A DNA stretch of 64,000 bases from Streptococcus plurextorum DSM 22810 (GTDB lineage: Bacteria > Bacillota > Bacilli > Lactobacillales > Streptococcaceae), in NCBI RefSeq assembly GCF_000423745.1, contig NZ_AUIO01000004.1, positions 62,001-126,000 on the forward strand. Direction: 5' to 3'. Positions 42,351-51,271 of the stretch are shown in pieces (position 1 is the first letter of the stretch; every line of letters begins with the position of its first letter). Under the pieces are notes generated by a model, which was not told the origin of the DNA, made no database searches, and worked only from the letters and a program-made list of their open reading frames with translations. The translations under genes and the position numbers were made by a program.

Positions 42351-44672
42351 ATGACTTTTATTGAATTGTTGAAGAAAAAATTTCGACCAAATAAGGCTTC
42401 CAAAGCAAGTACAGCAGAGGTATCGCAGCAAGGGAATGACACGATACCCTTCGAAAGTAACGAGGCTAGTCAAGATAAGCATCTTACAGATTACAGTAAT
42501 CAGGTAGAACAAGATGTGTTAACCTATCAGCGCCGTCGCTCGAAAGTCCAAAAGGATGATAAGGGACCAGAATTACTTAAGCAAGCTCAGAAGCTCAAGT
42601 TAGCACCTCAAAACCCTTTGAGACAGTTTTGGCGTAGGTATCAAATCGGAAAGATTATCCTGATTGGAATGGCTGGCTTTACACTCTTAGTAGGAAGTTA
42701 CCTTTTTTACTTAGCTAAGACAGCGAAAGTGTCTGATTTACAAGAGGCTTTAAAAGCAACGACAGTTATCTATGATAGGGCTGGGGAGTACGCAGGAAGC
42801 TTAACAGGACAAAAAGGAACCTATGTGGAGCTTGATAGCATCTCTGATGATTTGGAAAATGCGGTGCTAGCTACTGAAGATAGAACCTTTTATGAGAATA
42901 ATGGTGTCAATTTTCAGCGTACCATTTTAGCAGTTTTAACTCTTGGGAAATCAGGTGGTGGGTCCACCATTACACAACAGCTAGCCAAAAATGCTTATCT
43001 CACACAAGACCAAACCATTAAACGTAAGGCACGTGAGTTTTTTCTTGCTCTAGAGTTGACTAAAAAATACAGCAAACAAGAGATTCTAACCATGTATCTC
43101 AATAATGCTTATTTTGGAAATGGTGTCTGGGGAGTTGAGGATGCTAGTCGTAAGTATTTTGGAACGAGTGCAGCCAATTTAGCTTTAGACCAAGCAGCAA
43201 CATTAGCTGGCATGCTCAAAGGTCCAGAAATCTATAATCCCTACTATTCTATCGAAAACGCGACCAATAGAAGGGACACCGTTCTACAAGGAATGGTAGC
43301 AGCTGGCTATATTGATCAAGAAACAGCAGATGCTAATATGGCCATAGGCATTGGAAATCGCTTAGCAGATACTTATTCTGGTAAGAGTGATGATTACAAA
43401 TACCCGTCGTATTTTGATGCGGTTATCAGTGAGGCAATTGAGACCTATGGCTTAAGTGAGAAGGATATTCTCAATAACGGCTATAAAATTTATACCGAGC
43501 TTGATCAAAATTATCAAACCGGTATGCAAGATGCCCTTAATAATTCTGATTTTGTTTATGTGTCTGACTATGATGGCCAAAGTTCCCAAGCAGCCAGTGT
43601 TGCCCTAGATCCGACAACAGGGGGCGTTAGAGGATTGGTGGGGAGAACTTTCAGTACCCAAAATCCGACATTCCGCAGTTTTAACTATGCAACGCAAGGG
43701 CGCCGTAGTCCTGCATCAGCAATCAAACCTCTTCTGGTTTACACCCCTGCTGTTGCATCGGGTTGGGACATCAATCAATTGTTACCAAATACCGTCCGTG
43801 ATTTCAATGGTTATGCCCCTTCTAACTATGCTGGAATAGAGACAGAAGACCTTCCAATGTATCAAGCTTTGGCAAATTCTTATAATATCCCAGCGGTTTA
43901 TACATTGGATCAGATTGGGGTCAAAAAAGCTTTCTCATACGGGAAGAAATTTGGTCTGGACATGTCACAAGTTCCTGAAGAGCTAGGAGTGTCCCTAGGG
44001 GCTAGTATGACGGTTAGCCCTCTTCAGATGGCTCAAGCCTATGGCGCTTTTGCCAACGGCGGTGTCATGAATAAGGCGCATCTTATCACCCGTATTGAGA
44101 CGGCCAGTGGTCAAGTGGTTAAGAAATATACCCCATCTGCACAGCGAATTTTCAGCAGAAGCGTAGCAGATAAGATGACGAGCATGATGCTAGGAACCTT
44201 TACCAATGGAACAGCAACAGGAGCTAATGCTTATGGCTATACCATGGCTGGTAAAACAGGAACCAATGAAGCAAGCTTTAATCCCAATGTCATCAGTGAT
44301 CAGTGGGTTATTGGTTACACGCCTGATGTGGTCATTTCTCAGTGGATTGGCTATGATAAGACGGATGAAAATCACTATATTCAGGATCCTTATGGCAATG
44401 CCTCTTCTCTCTTTAGCACAGTGGCCAGCTCTATTTTACCTTATACCGAAGGAAAGGCCTTTACGGTGGAAAATGCTTACGCTGCTAACGGAATAGCTGC
44501 TGTTTATGGTAGTGATGCAGAAGCTAGTCAGGAAGAGTCGCGAAGCATTATTGATGATTTAGCTGACTCCGCAGCACAGGCCAAAGAAGATTTGCAAAAG
44601 GCGCTAGAAGAAGCAGATATTCCAGGAAGGGCAGAGAACCTTTGGAATAATATCGTGGACTTTTTCAGATAA
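42351..44672 (+). CDS. pbp2a: Class A penicillin-binding protein 2A
   Basis: 773 residues. Cytoplasmic tail of ~95 residues, one anchor helix (about 100-122), glycosyltransferase domain with ATEDRTFYENNGV (about residue 176) and GGGSTITQQLAKNAYL (about residue 204), then transpeptidase motifs S-A-I-K (SPASAIKPLL, about residue 449), S-Y-N (ANSYNIPA, about residue 508) and KTGT (about residue 637). It polymerises and cross-links glycan. Start matches other streptococcal PBP2A N-termini. Confidence 0.94.
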   Translation: MTFIELLKKKFRPNKASKASTAEVSQQGNDTIPFESNEASQDKHLTDYSNQVEQDVLTYQRRRSKVQKDDKGPELLKQAQKLKLAPQNPLRQFWRRYQIGKIILIGMAGFTLLVGSYLFYLAKTAKVSDLQEALKATTVIYDRAGEYAGSLTGQKGTYVELDSISDDLENAVLATEDRTFYENNGVNFQRTILAVLTLGKSGGGSTITQQLAKNAYLTQDQTIKRKAREFFLALELTKKYSKQEILTMYLNNAYFGNGVWGVEDASRKYFGTSAANLALDQAATLAGMLKGPEIYNPYYSIENATNRRDTVLQGMVAAGYIDQETADANMAIGIGNRLADTYSGKSDDYKYPSYFDAVISEAIETYGLSEKDILNNGYKIYTELDQNYQTGMQDALNNSDFVYVSDYDGQSSQAASVALDPTTGGVRGLVGRTFSTQNPTFRSFNYATQGRRSPASAIKPLLVYTPAVASGWDINQLLPNTVRDFNGYAPSNYAGIETEDLPMYQALANSYNIPAVYTLDQIGVKKAFSYGKKFGLDMSQVPEELGVSLGASMTVSPLQMAQAYGAFANGGVMNKAHLITRIETASGQVVKKYTPSAQRIFSRSVADKMTSMMLGTFTNGTATGANAYGYTMAGKTGTNEASFNPNVISDQWVIGYTPDVVISQWIGYDKTDENHYIQDPYGNASSLFSTVASSILPYTEGKAFTVENAYAANGIAAVYGSDAEASQEESRSIIDDLADSAAQAKEDLQKALEEADIPGRAENLWNNIVDFFR

Positions 44673-44720
44673 GTTGCCAAGCCTTTAAGAAAATGGTATA
44701 ATGGCAGTTACGGAGGCAGT

Positions 44721-44873
44721 ATGGCACAGAAAAAAGCAAGTTTAGCGTGCGCAGATTGTGGCAGTCGTAACTACTCAATCGCAGTGAGTAGCACGCCAAA
44801 ACCGACACGCTTAGAAGTTAAGAAATTTTGTAAGCATTGTAAAGGCTACACCCTGCATAAAGAAACACGCTAA
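44721..44873 (+). CDS. rpmG: 50S ribosomal protein L33
   Basis: 50 residues, [20 protein letters not shown] with CADC and CKHC pairs forming a zinc ribbon, so this is the C+ (zinc-containing) form. GGAGG stands just before the ATG, and TGGTATAAT about 20 bases earlier. Many Firmicutes also carry a C- L33 that lacks the cysteines and is induced in zinc shortage; the window shows only this form. It heads the rpmG-secE pair. Confidence 0.93.
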   Translation: MAQKKASLACADCGSRNYSIAVSSTPKPTRLEVKKFCKHCKGYTLHKETR

Positions 44874-44882
44874 GGAGTTAAG

Positions 44883-45056
44883 ATGTTTAAAAAAAGTATT
44901 TTTCAGGTCTTAAAAGAGACAAGCTGGCCGACGCGTAAGCAACGTTGGAAAGATTTTATCTCAGTCCTTGAATACACAGTATTTTTCACCCTGATTATTT
45001 TTTTGTTTGACCGTTTGATTTCAACGGGACTTCTAGAATTCTTTAAACGCTTCTAG
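44883..45056 (+). CDS. secE: Preprotein translocase subunit SecE
   Basis: 57 residues with one membrane helix (about residues 29-47). LKETSWPTRKQRWKDF is the family signature. It clamps SecY in the SecYEG channel. It starts 9 nt after the rpmG stop with AAGGAG and lies upstream of nusG, as in most bacteria. Confidence 0.93.
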   Translation: MFKKSIFQVLKETSWPTRKQRWKDFISVLEYTVFFTLIIFLFDRLISTGLLEFFKRF

Positions 45057-45109
45057 AATTAAGAAATGTGAAAAATAGTCAGAAATGATGGCTTATTTGG
45101 TTAAAACTG

Positions 45110-45155
45110 TGATATAATATCAGTAAACGTAAAAAGCCGCTTTGCCGGCTTTTTT
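45110..45155 (+). promoter_or_regulatory. nusG promoter followed at once by a terminator-like hairpin
   Basis: TGATATAAT (TATAAT at 45113-45118) would start transcription near 45125. AAAAAGCCG (45131-45139) pairs with CGGCTTTTT (45146-45154) and runs into a T tract. The hairpin is therefore at the 5' end of the nusG transcript, 77 nt before the ATG, as well as downstream of secE. It may be an attenuator, a secE terminator, or both. Confidence 0.6.
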
Positions 45156-45231
45156 ACATGGTTGTTTGAGTTGAGAAGACATAAGACTTTTCTGATTCAA
45201 ATCAGGTAATATGACAAAATAGGAGCAAGAT

Positions 45232-45771
45232 ATGTTAGATTCATTTGATAAAGGTTGGTTTGTTCTCCAGACTTATTCTGGTTATGAAAACAAGGTTAAA
45301 GAAAATCTTTTGCAACGGGCGCAGACTTATGACATGCTTGAAAATATCCTTCAAGTTATCATTCCAACGCAGACCGTGAATGTGGAGAAAAATGGTACCA
45401 CTAAGGAAGTTGAAGAAAACAGATTCCCTGGTTATGTCTTGGTTGAAATGGTCATGACAGACGAGGCTTGGTTTGTGGTTCGTAATACGCCTAACGTTAC
45501 AGGATTTGTGGGTTCTCATGGAAACCGTTCAAAACCGACACCACTTTTGGAAGAGGAAATTCGTTCCATTCTCATCTCTATGGGACAAAAGGTAGATGTG
45601 ATCGATACCAATATCAAAGTGGGTGATATGGTTCAAATTATTGATGGTGCCTTTATGGGACAAGAAGGGCGCGTGATTGAACTTGATGGTAATAAAGTTA
45701 AGTTGATGCTCAGCATGTTTGGTACAGAGACTCAGGCGGAAGTAGAACTTTACCAAATTGCAGAGTTGTAA
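45232..45771 (+). CDS. nusG: Transcription termination/antitermination factor NusG
   Basis: 179 residues. NGN domain with WFVLQTYSGYENKVKENL at the start and FPGYVLVEM, then a KOW domain (VGDMVQIIDGAFMGQEGRV, about residues 125-143). NusG binds RNA polymerase and promotes pausing or antitermination. It has its own promoter and leader hairpin, so it is at least partly separate from secE. Confidence 0.95.
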   Translation: MLDSFDKGWFVLQTYSGYENKVKENLLQRAQTYDMLENILQVIIPTQTVNVEKNGTTKEVEENRFPGYVLVEMVMTDEAWFVVRNTPNVTGFVGSHGNRSKPTPLLEEEIRSILISMGQKVDVIDTNIKVGDMVQIIDGAFMGQEGRVIELDGNKVKLMLSMFGTETQAEVELYQIAEL

Positions 45772-45805
45772 GATAGGGATTAGAAAGAAATCTTACCCCT
45801 TTATT

Positions 45806-45846
45806 AAAAATAGCACTTGGCGTGAAAACCAAGTGCTATTTTTTTT
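45806..45846. terminator. Bidirectional terminator between nusG and mntR
   Basis: AAAAATAGCACTTGG (45806-45820) pairs perfectly with CCAAGTGCTATTTTT (45829-45843) around CGTGAAAA, with T runs in both directions. It overlaps the mntR stop codon. Confidence 0.85.
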
Positions 45847-46483
45847 CGACAAATAATTGTTGGGCGACAGCAGCTGGAATGGCAAGTTCCTTGCCCTTGA
45901 AGGCAATGGTCGTGGTCTGAGCAAACTGGTCCATGTCCAGAATGGTCAGGGAATCGCCGATAGCTAGGTCATGCTGCTCCAGATATTGCAAGAGCTGGTA
46001 GTAGTCGTGGACGCGGACTAGCTGGTAGTTGCCTAGCTGGTCCAGACTGGCCAAGGTGGTCTGGTAGCGTTCTTTTAGAAGCTGATTAGGCTGAGGAATG
46101 GTGCCGCCGTGTGGGCAGGTTTGCGGTTGCCCTAGAAGCATATCCAAGCGGTCGATGAAGCGGTCGGACACAGTGTGTTCTAGGATTTCGGCTTCTTGGT
46201 GGATTTCTTCGGGGGAATAGCCCAGCTGTTCAACCAGAAAAACTTCAATCAGTCGATGCTTACGGTAGAGGTTGGCGACCATTTCCAAGCCTTCTTGGCT
46301 GAGCAGGTAGCCAGCTTCCTTGTCCTTGCTGATGAGATCTTCTGCCAGCATTTTTTTCAACATTTCAGACACAGCAGGGGCTGAAAAATTCATCTTTTCC
46401 GCAATCTGTTTATTGGTGATTTTTTGCTGGAGCTGGCCCAGTTCATAAATGGTTTTCAGGTAATCTTCTTTGTTAGGGGTCAT
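45836..46483 (-). CDS. mntR: DtxR-family metal-dependent repressor (MntR/TroR/ScaR type)
   Basis: 215 residues. N-terminal winged helix (KITNKQIAEKMNFSAPAVSEMLKKM, about residues 16-40), metal-binding dimerisation domain with HRLIEVFLVEQLGYSPEEIHQEAEILEH (about residues 76-103) and C-terminal SH3-like FeoA domain. These proteins bind DNA when loaded with Mn or Fe. Divergent from troABCD, which it most likely represses. Higher G+C than most neighbours. Confidence 0.9.
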   Translation of the reverse strand: MTPNKEDYLKTIYELGQLQQKITNKQIAEKMNFSAPAVSEMLKKMLAEDLISKDKEAGYLLSQEGLEMVANLYRKHRLIEVFLVEQLGYSPEEIHQEAEILEHTVSDRFIDRLDMLLGQPQTCPHGGTIPQPNQLLKERYQTTLASLDQLGNYQLVRVHDYYQLLQYLEQHDLAIGDSLTILDMDQFAQTTTIAFKGKELAIPAAVAQQLFVEKK

Positions 46484-46498
46484 AGTCTTGCCTTTCTT

Positions 46499-46580
46499 TT
46501 TTTATTATACCAAAATTTTTAATAAAGAGTTGACAAACGTCTCTAGTTAATGTATATTAAAACTATAATTAGGTATACAT
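46499..46580. promoter_or_regulatory. Divergent mntR/troA promoters with candidate metal-repressor operator
   Basis: For troA: TTGACA (46530-46535), 17 nt, TATATT (46553-46558). For mntR on the minus strand: TTGGTATAAT (plus ATTATACCAA, 46503-46512). Just after the troA -10, ATAATTAGGTATACATAAAA is AT-rich and partly palindromic (TAGGTATACATA core), in the right place and style for a DtxR-type operator. Confidence 0.6.
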
Positions 46581-46603
46581 AAAAATATAAAAAGGAGAAC
46601 ATA

Positions 46604-47527
46604 ATGAAACGATTTGTAAACTTTATAGCTCTGCTATTGTCCCTCGTGATCTTGGGAGCTTGTGGTCAGAAGGTTGGTCAAGAGGTGGAAGGAAAGCCCA
46701 AGGTGGCTGTGACGACCTCTTTCTTGTACGATATGGTCGGTCAGTTGGCTGGTGATGAGGTGGAGCGGGAACTCTTGATTCCTGCGGGAGAAGACCCGCA
46801 TCTCTACGTGGCAAAGTCTAGCGATTTGACTAAGTTGCAGTCGGCAGATTTGGTCCTCTATCATGGTTTGCACTTTGAGGGGAAAATGGTGGAGGCTTTG
46901 GAGCAGTCGGGCGTGGCAGTGACCAAGGAGATGAAGGAGGCAGACCTTCTTCGCATGGATGAGGATGGTGAGTCGGTGGTTGACCCGCATTTTTGGTTTT
47001 CGATCCCCCTCTATCGCTCTGCAGTTGGTGTAGCTTCTGACGAGTTGCAGAAACTTTTACCGGAAAAAGCAGAGCAGATAAAGGCTAATACGGAGGCTTA
47101 TCTGAAGCAGTTGGATGAGTTAGATAGTTGGGTCAAGGCAGAGCTGTCTAGCTTGCCAGTAGAAAAACGTTATTTGGTGACGCCGCATGATGCCTTCAAC
47201 TATTTGGCGGCCAGCTATGATTTCACACTCTATGCACCGCAAGGAATTAGTACGGAGTCAGAAGTTGCCAATAGTGACATGATTGAAACGGTCAATATGA
47301 TTTTGGAGCACGATATTCAGGCAATTTTTACAGAATCGACCACTAATCCTGAGCGTATGGAAAAATTGCAAGAGGCCGTTGCAGCCAAGGGCGGTCAGGT
47401 TACAGTCGTTAGTGGAGAAGGTAAGGAATTATTTTCAGATTCATTGGCACCTGCTGGGCAGGAGGGTGATAGCTATATCGCGATGTACCAGCACAATATC
47501 CGTTTGATTGTGGACCATTTGAAGTAG
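46604..47527 (+). CDS. troA: TroA-type metal-binding lipoprotein
   Basis: 307 residues. Signal peptide with lipobox ILGAC (Cys20). Metal ligands by position: His in EDPHLY (about residue 67), His in VDPHFW (about residue 128), His in VTPHDAF (about residue 192) and Asp in LFSDSLA (about residue 273). A third histidine, where PsaA-type manganese proteins have glutamate, makes this the TroA-like HHHD class. Binds Mn, Zn or Fe for TroBCD. AAAGGAGAA precedes the ATG. Confidence 0.87.
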   Translation: MKRFVNFIALLLSLVILGACGQKVGQEVEGKPKVAVTTSFLYDMVGQLAGDEVERELLIPAGEDPHLYVAKSSDLTKLQSADLVLYHGLHFEGKMVEALEQSGVAVTKEMKEADLLRMDEDGESVVDPHFWFSIPLYRSAVGVASDELQKLLPEKAEQIKANTEAYLKQLDELDSWVKAELSSLPVEKRYLVTPHDAFNYLAASYDFTLYAPQGISTESEVANSDMIETVNMILEHDIQAIFTESTTNPERMEKLQEAVAAKGGQVTVVSGEGKELFSDSLAPAGQEGDSYIAMYQHNIRLIVDHLK

Positions 47528-47537
47528 GAAGAGGAAG

Positions 47538-48299
47538 ATGCAGGAAGCGATTAGAGTAGAAAAGGTGAGCCTGACCTATGTAGGCAGTCAGGTGAAAGCC
47601 TTGGAAGAGGTTGATTTTGTCTTACCAAGGGGCGTACGAGCTGCCTTGGTTGGACCAAATGGAGCTGGAAAATCCAGCCTAATGAAAGTTTTGTTGGGGC
47701 TTGAGCCTGTCAGTGAAGGAAGGATTTCTTTATTGGGTCAGTCCACTGGTCTGGCACGGCTATTGGAGCAGAAGATGGCCTATATTCCACAGGCTAATCA
47801 GGTCAACTGGTCCTTTCCTGCGACGGTTTTTGAGATTGTTCTCATGGGACGGTTTGCTCATACCAAGGGTTTCTTACGGAGACCAAGTCGGAAAGACAAG
47901 GAGTTGGCAGAAGAGGCTATGAAAAAAATGGGTTTAGAGGATCTGCGGCATCGGCAGATTGACCAGCTGTCAGGTGGTCAACGGCAACGGGTTTTTATTG
48001 CCAGGGCCTTGTGTCAGGAGGCGGAGCTCTATCTGCTGGATGAGCCCTTGGCTGGGGTGGATCGTGTGACAGAACAGATTATCATGGATAGCTTGGTGGA
48101 TTTTCAAAAGGAGGGAAAGACGTCTTTGGTCATTCATCATGATTTGTCTACGGTGGCTAGTTATTTTGACTATCTGGTCTGGTTTAATCGTCGTGTGATT
48201 ACTTCGGGTCCTGTAGACCAGGTCTGGACGAATTCGTTCTATGAGAAGACCTACGGACGAGGGCTGAGTTTGCCTGTGCAGGAGGGAACCAATGATTGA
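47538..48299 (+). CDS. troB: Metal ABC transporter ATPase TroB
   Basis: 253 residues. Walker A GPNGAGKSS (about residue 38), signature LSGGQRQR, Walker B YLLDEPLAGVD and switch histidine in IHHDLST. It powers the two permeases. Starts 10 nt after troA with GGAAGAGG; overlaps troC by 8 nt. Confidence 0.9.
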   Translation: MQEAIRVEKVSLTYVGSQVKALEEVDFVLPRGVRAALVGPNGAGKSSLMKVLLGLEPVSEGRISLLGQSTGLARLLEQKMAYIPQANQVNWSFPATVFEIVLMGRFAHTKGFLRRPSRKDKELAEEAMKKMGLEDLRHRQIDQLSGGQRQRVFIARALCQEAELYLLDEPLAGVDRVTEQIIMDSLVDFQKEGKTSLVIHHDLSTVASYFDYLVWFNRRVITSGPVDQVWTNSFYEKTYGRGLSLPVQEGTND

Positions 48300-49152
48300 G
48301 GTGTTAGGGGATTATTCCTTTTGGACGGTGGCCGCTGGGACCATGTGTTTGGCTGTGGCTAGTAGCGTGATTGGAACGATTAGTGTGCTGACACGGCAGA
48401 GTTTGATTGGGGATAGCTTGGGGCACGCTTCTTATCCTGGTGTTCTCCTATCCTTTATGGTCTTTCAATCCCGCAATCCCTTTCTGTTGATGCTGGGAGC
48501 TATGCTGTCTGGCTACCTTTCCTATGCTCTTGTCCGCTGGATGACCAAATCTGCTAGGCAAAGTCTGGTCAATGCCTTGTCTCTTGTATCTGCTGGATTT
48601 TTTGGTCTAGGCATGGTCTTGAAGCAATATCTACAGGGAAACGCCGCTTATCAAGGAGTAGCTCAGGCGGGTTTGCAGACTTATTTGTTTGGACAGGCGG
48701 CTTTTATCCAGCGAGATGATGTCCTCTTGATTTTTGGGGTTTCGATGATTAGTTTGCTCCTGTTCCTTCTTTATTACCAGTCTTTCAAGCTGTATTTATT
48801 TGACAAAGCCTTTGCTCAGGTTAGCGGTGTGAAGGTGGCGTTTTTGGAAAGGATGACCACGCTGTTGATGATTGCCTTGATTGCCCTTGGTTTGAAGGTA
48901 GTCGGAGCTGTCCTGATGAGTAGTTTCTTGATTGCTCCTGCTGTATTTGGTCTGCTCTTGGGGACTTCCTACCGGCAGGCTCTCCTTCTCTCTGCTGCTA
49001 GTGCGGTCCTGTCTGCTTTTTGTGGAACTTTCATCAGTTCGCTGGTGGCAGGCTTGTCTACGGGTCCGACTATGATTGTTTTTCTCAGTTTGTTTGCCTT
49101 TGGGGCTTTCATCTGGATCAATCTGTTTTCAAGGGGAGGCAAGCATGGTTGA
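48292..49152 (+). CDS. troC: Metal ABC transporter permease TroC
   Basis: 286 residues, about nine membrane helices, ZnuB/TroC family with LIGDSLGHASYPGVLL (about residue 40). It overlaps troB by 8 nt and troD by 8 nt. Half of a heterodimeric channel with TroD. Confidence 0.88.
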   Translation: MIEVLGDYSFWTVAAGTMCLAVASSVIGTISVLTRQSLIGDSLGHASYPGVLLSFMVFQSRNPFLLMLGAMLSGYLSYALVRWMTKSARQSLVNALSLVSAGFFGLGMVLKQYLQGNAAYQGVAQAGLQTYLFGQAAFIQRDDVLLIFGVSMISLLLFLLYYQSFKLYLFDKAFAQVSGVKVAFLERMTTLLMIALIALGLKVVGAVLMSSFLIAPAVFGLLLGTSYRQALLLSAASAVLSAFCGTFISSLVAGLSTGPTMIVFLSLFAFGAFIWINLFSRGGKHG

Positions 49153-49981
49153 GGTGTTCTGGATTTTACTAACAGTGGCCAGTTCCTGCGGTTTGCTGGG
49201 CTCTACTCTAGTGGTGCGAAATCAAGGGATGTTGGCAGATGCCTTGTCGCATTCGGTCTTATTGGGGATTGTGCTGGGCTTTTTCATCAGTCAGAGTTTG
49301 GAATCGCCTCTTCTGGTCATCGGTGCGACTGGTTTTGGCGTCCTTTCGGTCTTTGTGATTCGAAGTTTGCACAGGCCTAAATTGGCTGAGGATGCGGCGA
49401 CAGGACTGGTCTTTACCTTCTTTTTTGCCCTAGCCGTTTTATTGATTTCCCTCTTTGCCCGCAATGTCCACTTGGACATGGATATGGTCCTGATGGGAGA
49501 AGTGATTTTTGCTCCCTTGAATCGTGTGGCTTTTGGCACTATTTCCCTGCCGCTAGCCTTGGTTAAGGCAGTGGTGCTCTTGTTTTTGAATAGCTTGTTC
49601 CTTCTGCTGACCTACCAGCCTTTGAAGTGCTACCTGTTTGATGCCAGTCAGGCTAGATTAACAGGTGTTCGGACAGGCTTGTTGGATACTGGTCTCTTAC
49701 TCTTAGTATCTCTGACAACGGTTGTCTCCTTTGAATCAGTTGGGTCCATGACTGTGATTGTTTTTCTACTGGCGCCTGCGATGACAGCTCTGCCTTGGTC
49801 ACGGTCCTGGGGGCACTTGTTGGGGATGGGTCAGCTGGTAGTCTTTGTATCAACCTTCTTAGCTTATCTGGTTGCGGTCAGCTTTGACTTGACCATGTCA
49901 GGAATGTGTGCGGTGGTCAGTCTGGTCTTGGTCTGCGTCAGCATTTTCTTGAAACAGTTATGGAGAGTTTTAATCTTTTAG
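49145..49981 (+). CDS. troD: Metal ABC transporter permease TroD
   Basis: 278 residues from MVEVFWILLTVASSCGL with AGGGGAGG upstream, overlapping troC by 8 nt. About eight membrane helices with MLADALSHSVLLGIVLG in the TroC-family position. A second permease is the feature that separates TroABCD-type systems from three-gene PsaBCA-type ones. Confidence 0.88.
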   Translation: MVEVFWILLTVASSCGLLGSTLVVRNQGMLADALSHSVLLGIVLGFFISQSLESPLLVIGATGFGVLSVFVIRSLHRPKLAEDAATGLVFTFFFALAVLLISLFARNVHLDMDMVLMGEVIFAPLNRVAFGTISLPLALVKAVVLLFLNSLFLLLTYQPLKCYLFDASQARLTGVRTGLLDTGLLLLVSLTTVVSFESVGSMTVIVFLLAPAMTALPWSRSWGHLLGMGQLVVFVSTFLAYLVAVSFDLTMSGMCAVVSLVLVCVSIFLKQLWRVLIF

Positions 49982-50136
49982 TAATAATGTCAAAGAAAAG
50001 GCTACAAAATGGCTAAGAGGTGTTTATCAAATAGTCAGTAATGAATGAAATGGCTAGTGCGCTCTTAGGCTTATTGGGATTAAAGCTAAAAAACAGCTCA
50101 CAATAATCGGCTAAAGCAATGGTTCTTTTATAATAT

Positions 50137-50180
50137 AAAAACTCTTAACGATAGTAGTCGCTCGTTAAGAGTTTTTGATT
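50137..50180. terminator. Bidirectional terminator between troD and msmR
   Basis: AAAAACTCTTAACGA (50137-50151) pairs perfectly with TCGTTAAGAGTTTTT (50162-50176). The preceding ~155 bp after troD holds no recognisable feature. Confidence 0.85.
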
Positions 50181-50217
50181 ATTTGGACTGTCAATGCTTA
50201 GGCATGATCTCATGGAC

Positions 50218-51054
50218 TTACTTATAAGTTTTTCTCCAACGTTGAGGCGATATTTGATAGTGTCTTTTAAAAGCCGTTGAGAAATTGAACTGATTTGAAT
50301 AGCCGATGGCTTCTGCAATTTCTTGCAAGGTTTTATCGGTGTTTTTTAGGAGTTCACAGGCTTCGCTGAGCCGATATTGGATGATAAATTGTTGAGGAGA
50401 AATATTCATCTGCTCCTTGAAAAGGCGACTGAAGTAGTGGCGATTGAGATTGCAGACCTGTGCCAAATCATCGACGGAAATGGCTTTTTCATAATTTCGC
50501 TCGACAAAATTGATGGCTTCACGGATATAAAATTCTTTACTTTCGTTGTGATGACTGGTTGTTTTGGTCAGAGAGTAATCGATGAGATTAGAAATAAACA
50601 GGTATAGGTGTCCGATGATGGCTGAGCTCTTTTGATGGTGCAGTGAGAGAACTTGTTTCATTGTATGATAAACAGGACTTTCTGTTGGGGCTGCATGCTG
50701 TGAAAAAATGGGTTGTGTTTTTGAAAGTCCAGCTTGATGAAGGAAGTGTTCCGTTTTTAAGCCATCAAATTCAATCCAAATATAAGTCCAAGGATTGTCT
50801 TTATCAGCCTCGTAGCTACAAATCGTATTGGGACAGATGAGGAAGCCTTGCCCTGCTTTTAGCCGATATTGCCGCTGTTCGGAAGTGTCATAAAAAGTTC
50901 CAGACCCTGAAATAATGTAGTGAAATAAGTAATGTTGTCGCATGGTTGGACCGAATGAATGGAGTGGTTTACAGGCCTCCATTCCGAACTGAACGGGATA
51001 AAAATCAACATAGGAACGGTTATTAAAAACATAAAACTCAGGTTGTATTTTCAT
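50218..51054 (-). CDS. msmR: AraC-family activator of the msm operon
   Basis: 278 residues from MKIQPEFYVFNNRSYVDFYP, with GAGGAG upstream; a reading from 51081 adds nine residues before that site. N-terminal cupin sensor domain (HYLFHYIISGSGTFYDT near residue 45) and two C-terminal HTH motifs (SVDDLAQVCNLNRHYFSRLFKEQ and LQEIAEAIGYSNQFNFSTAFK). Divergent from msmEFG-aga, where MsmR activates alpha-galactoside genes in related species. Confidence 0.88.
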   Translation of the reverse strand: MKIQPEFYVFNNRSYVDFYPVQFGMEACKPLHSFGPTMRQHYLFHYIISGSGTFYDTSEQRQYRLKAGQGFLICPNTICSYEADKDNPWTYIWIEFDGLKTEHFLHQAGLSKTQPIFSQHAAPTESPVYHTMKQVLSLHHQKSSAIIGHLYLFISNLIDYSLTKTTSHHNESKEFYIREAINFVERNYEKAISVDDLAQVCNLNRHYFSRLFKEQMNISPQQFIIQYRLSEACELLKNTDKTLQEIAEAIGYSNQFNFSTAFKRHYQISPQRWRKTYK

Positions 51055-51190
51055 GGGAACTCCTCTCATAAAAATCTGCAAAGGCTTACATTTAGTATAA
51101 CATATTTATATGTAAATGTGACATTTTATTTGAAAAAATTAGAAAACATCGCAAAATCATATAGAAGATGTCAAATATTCCTATTCAATA

Positions 51191-51213
51191 TTAAAACGTT
51201 TACATGGTATAGT
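51191..51213 (+). promoter_or_regulatory. msmE promoter with cre site
   Basis: TTAAAACGTTTACA (51191-51204) matches the cre consensus TGWAANCGNTNWCA at 13 of 14 positions. It is followed by TGGTATAGT, an extended -10 with TATAGT at 51208-51213. CcpA bound here would repress the operon when better sugars are present. Confidence 0.75.
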
Positions 51214-51271
51214 TGTATTGAAAAAAACAAAGATAGTCGACTTAGTCGACAACAAGAAAAGGAGTGTTACC

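Noticed and set aside
51234..51252. Two GTCGAC palindromes three bases apart before msmE
   Set aside because: Symmetry is notable, but the sites are short, and position in the leader downstream of the promoter gives no clear role.
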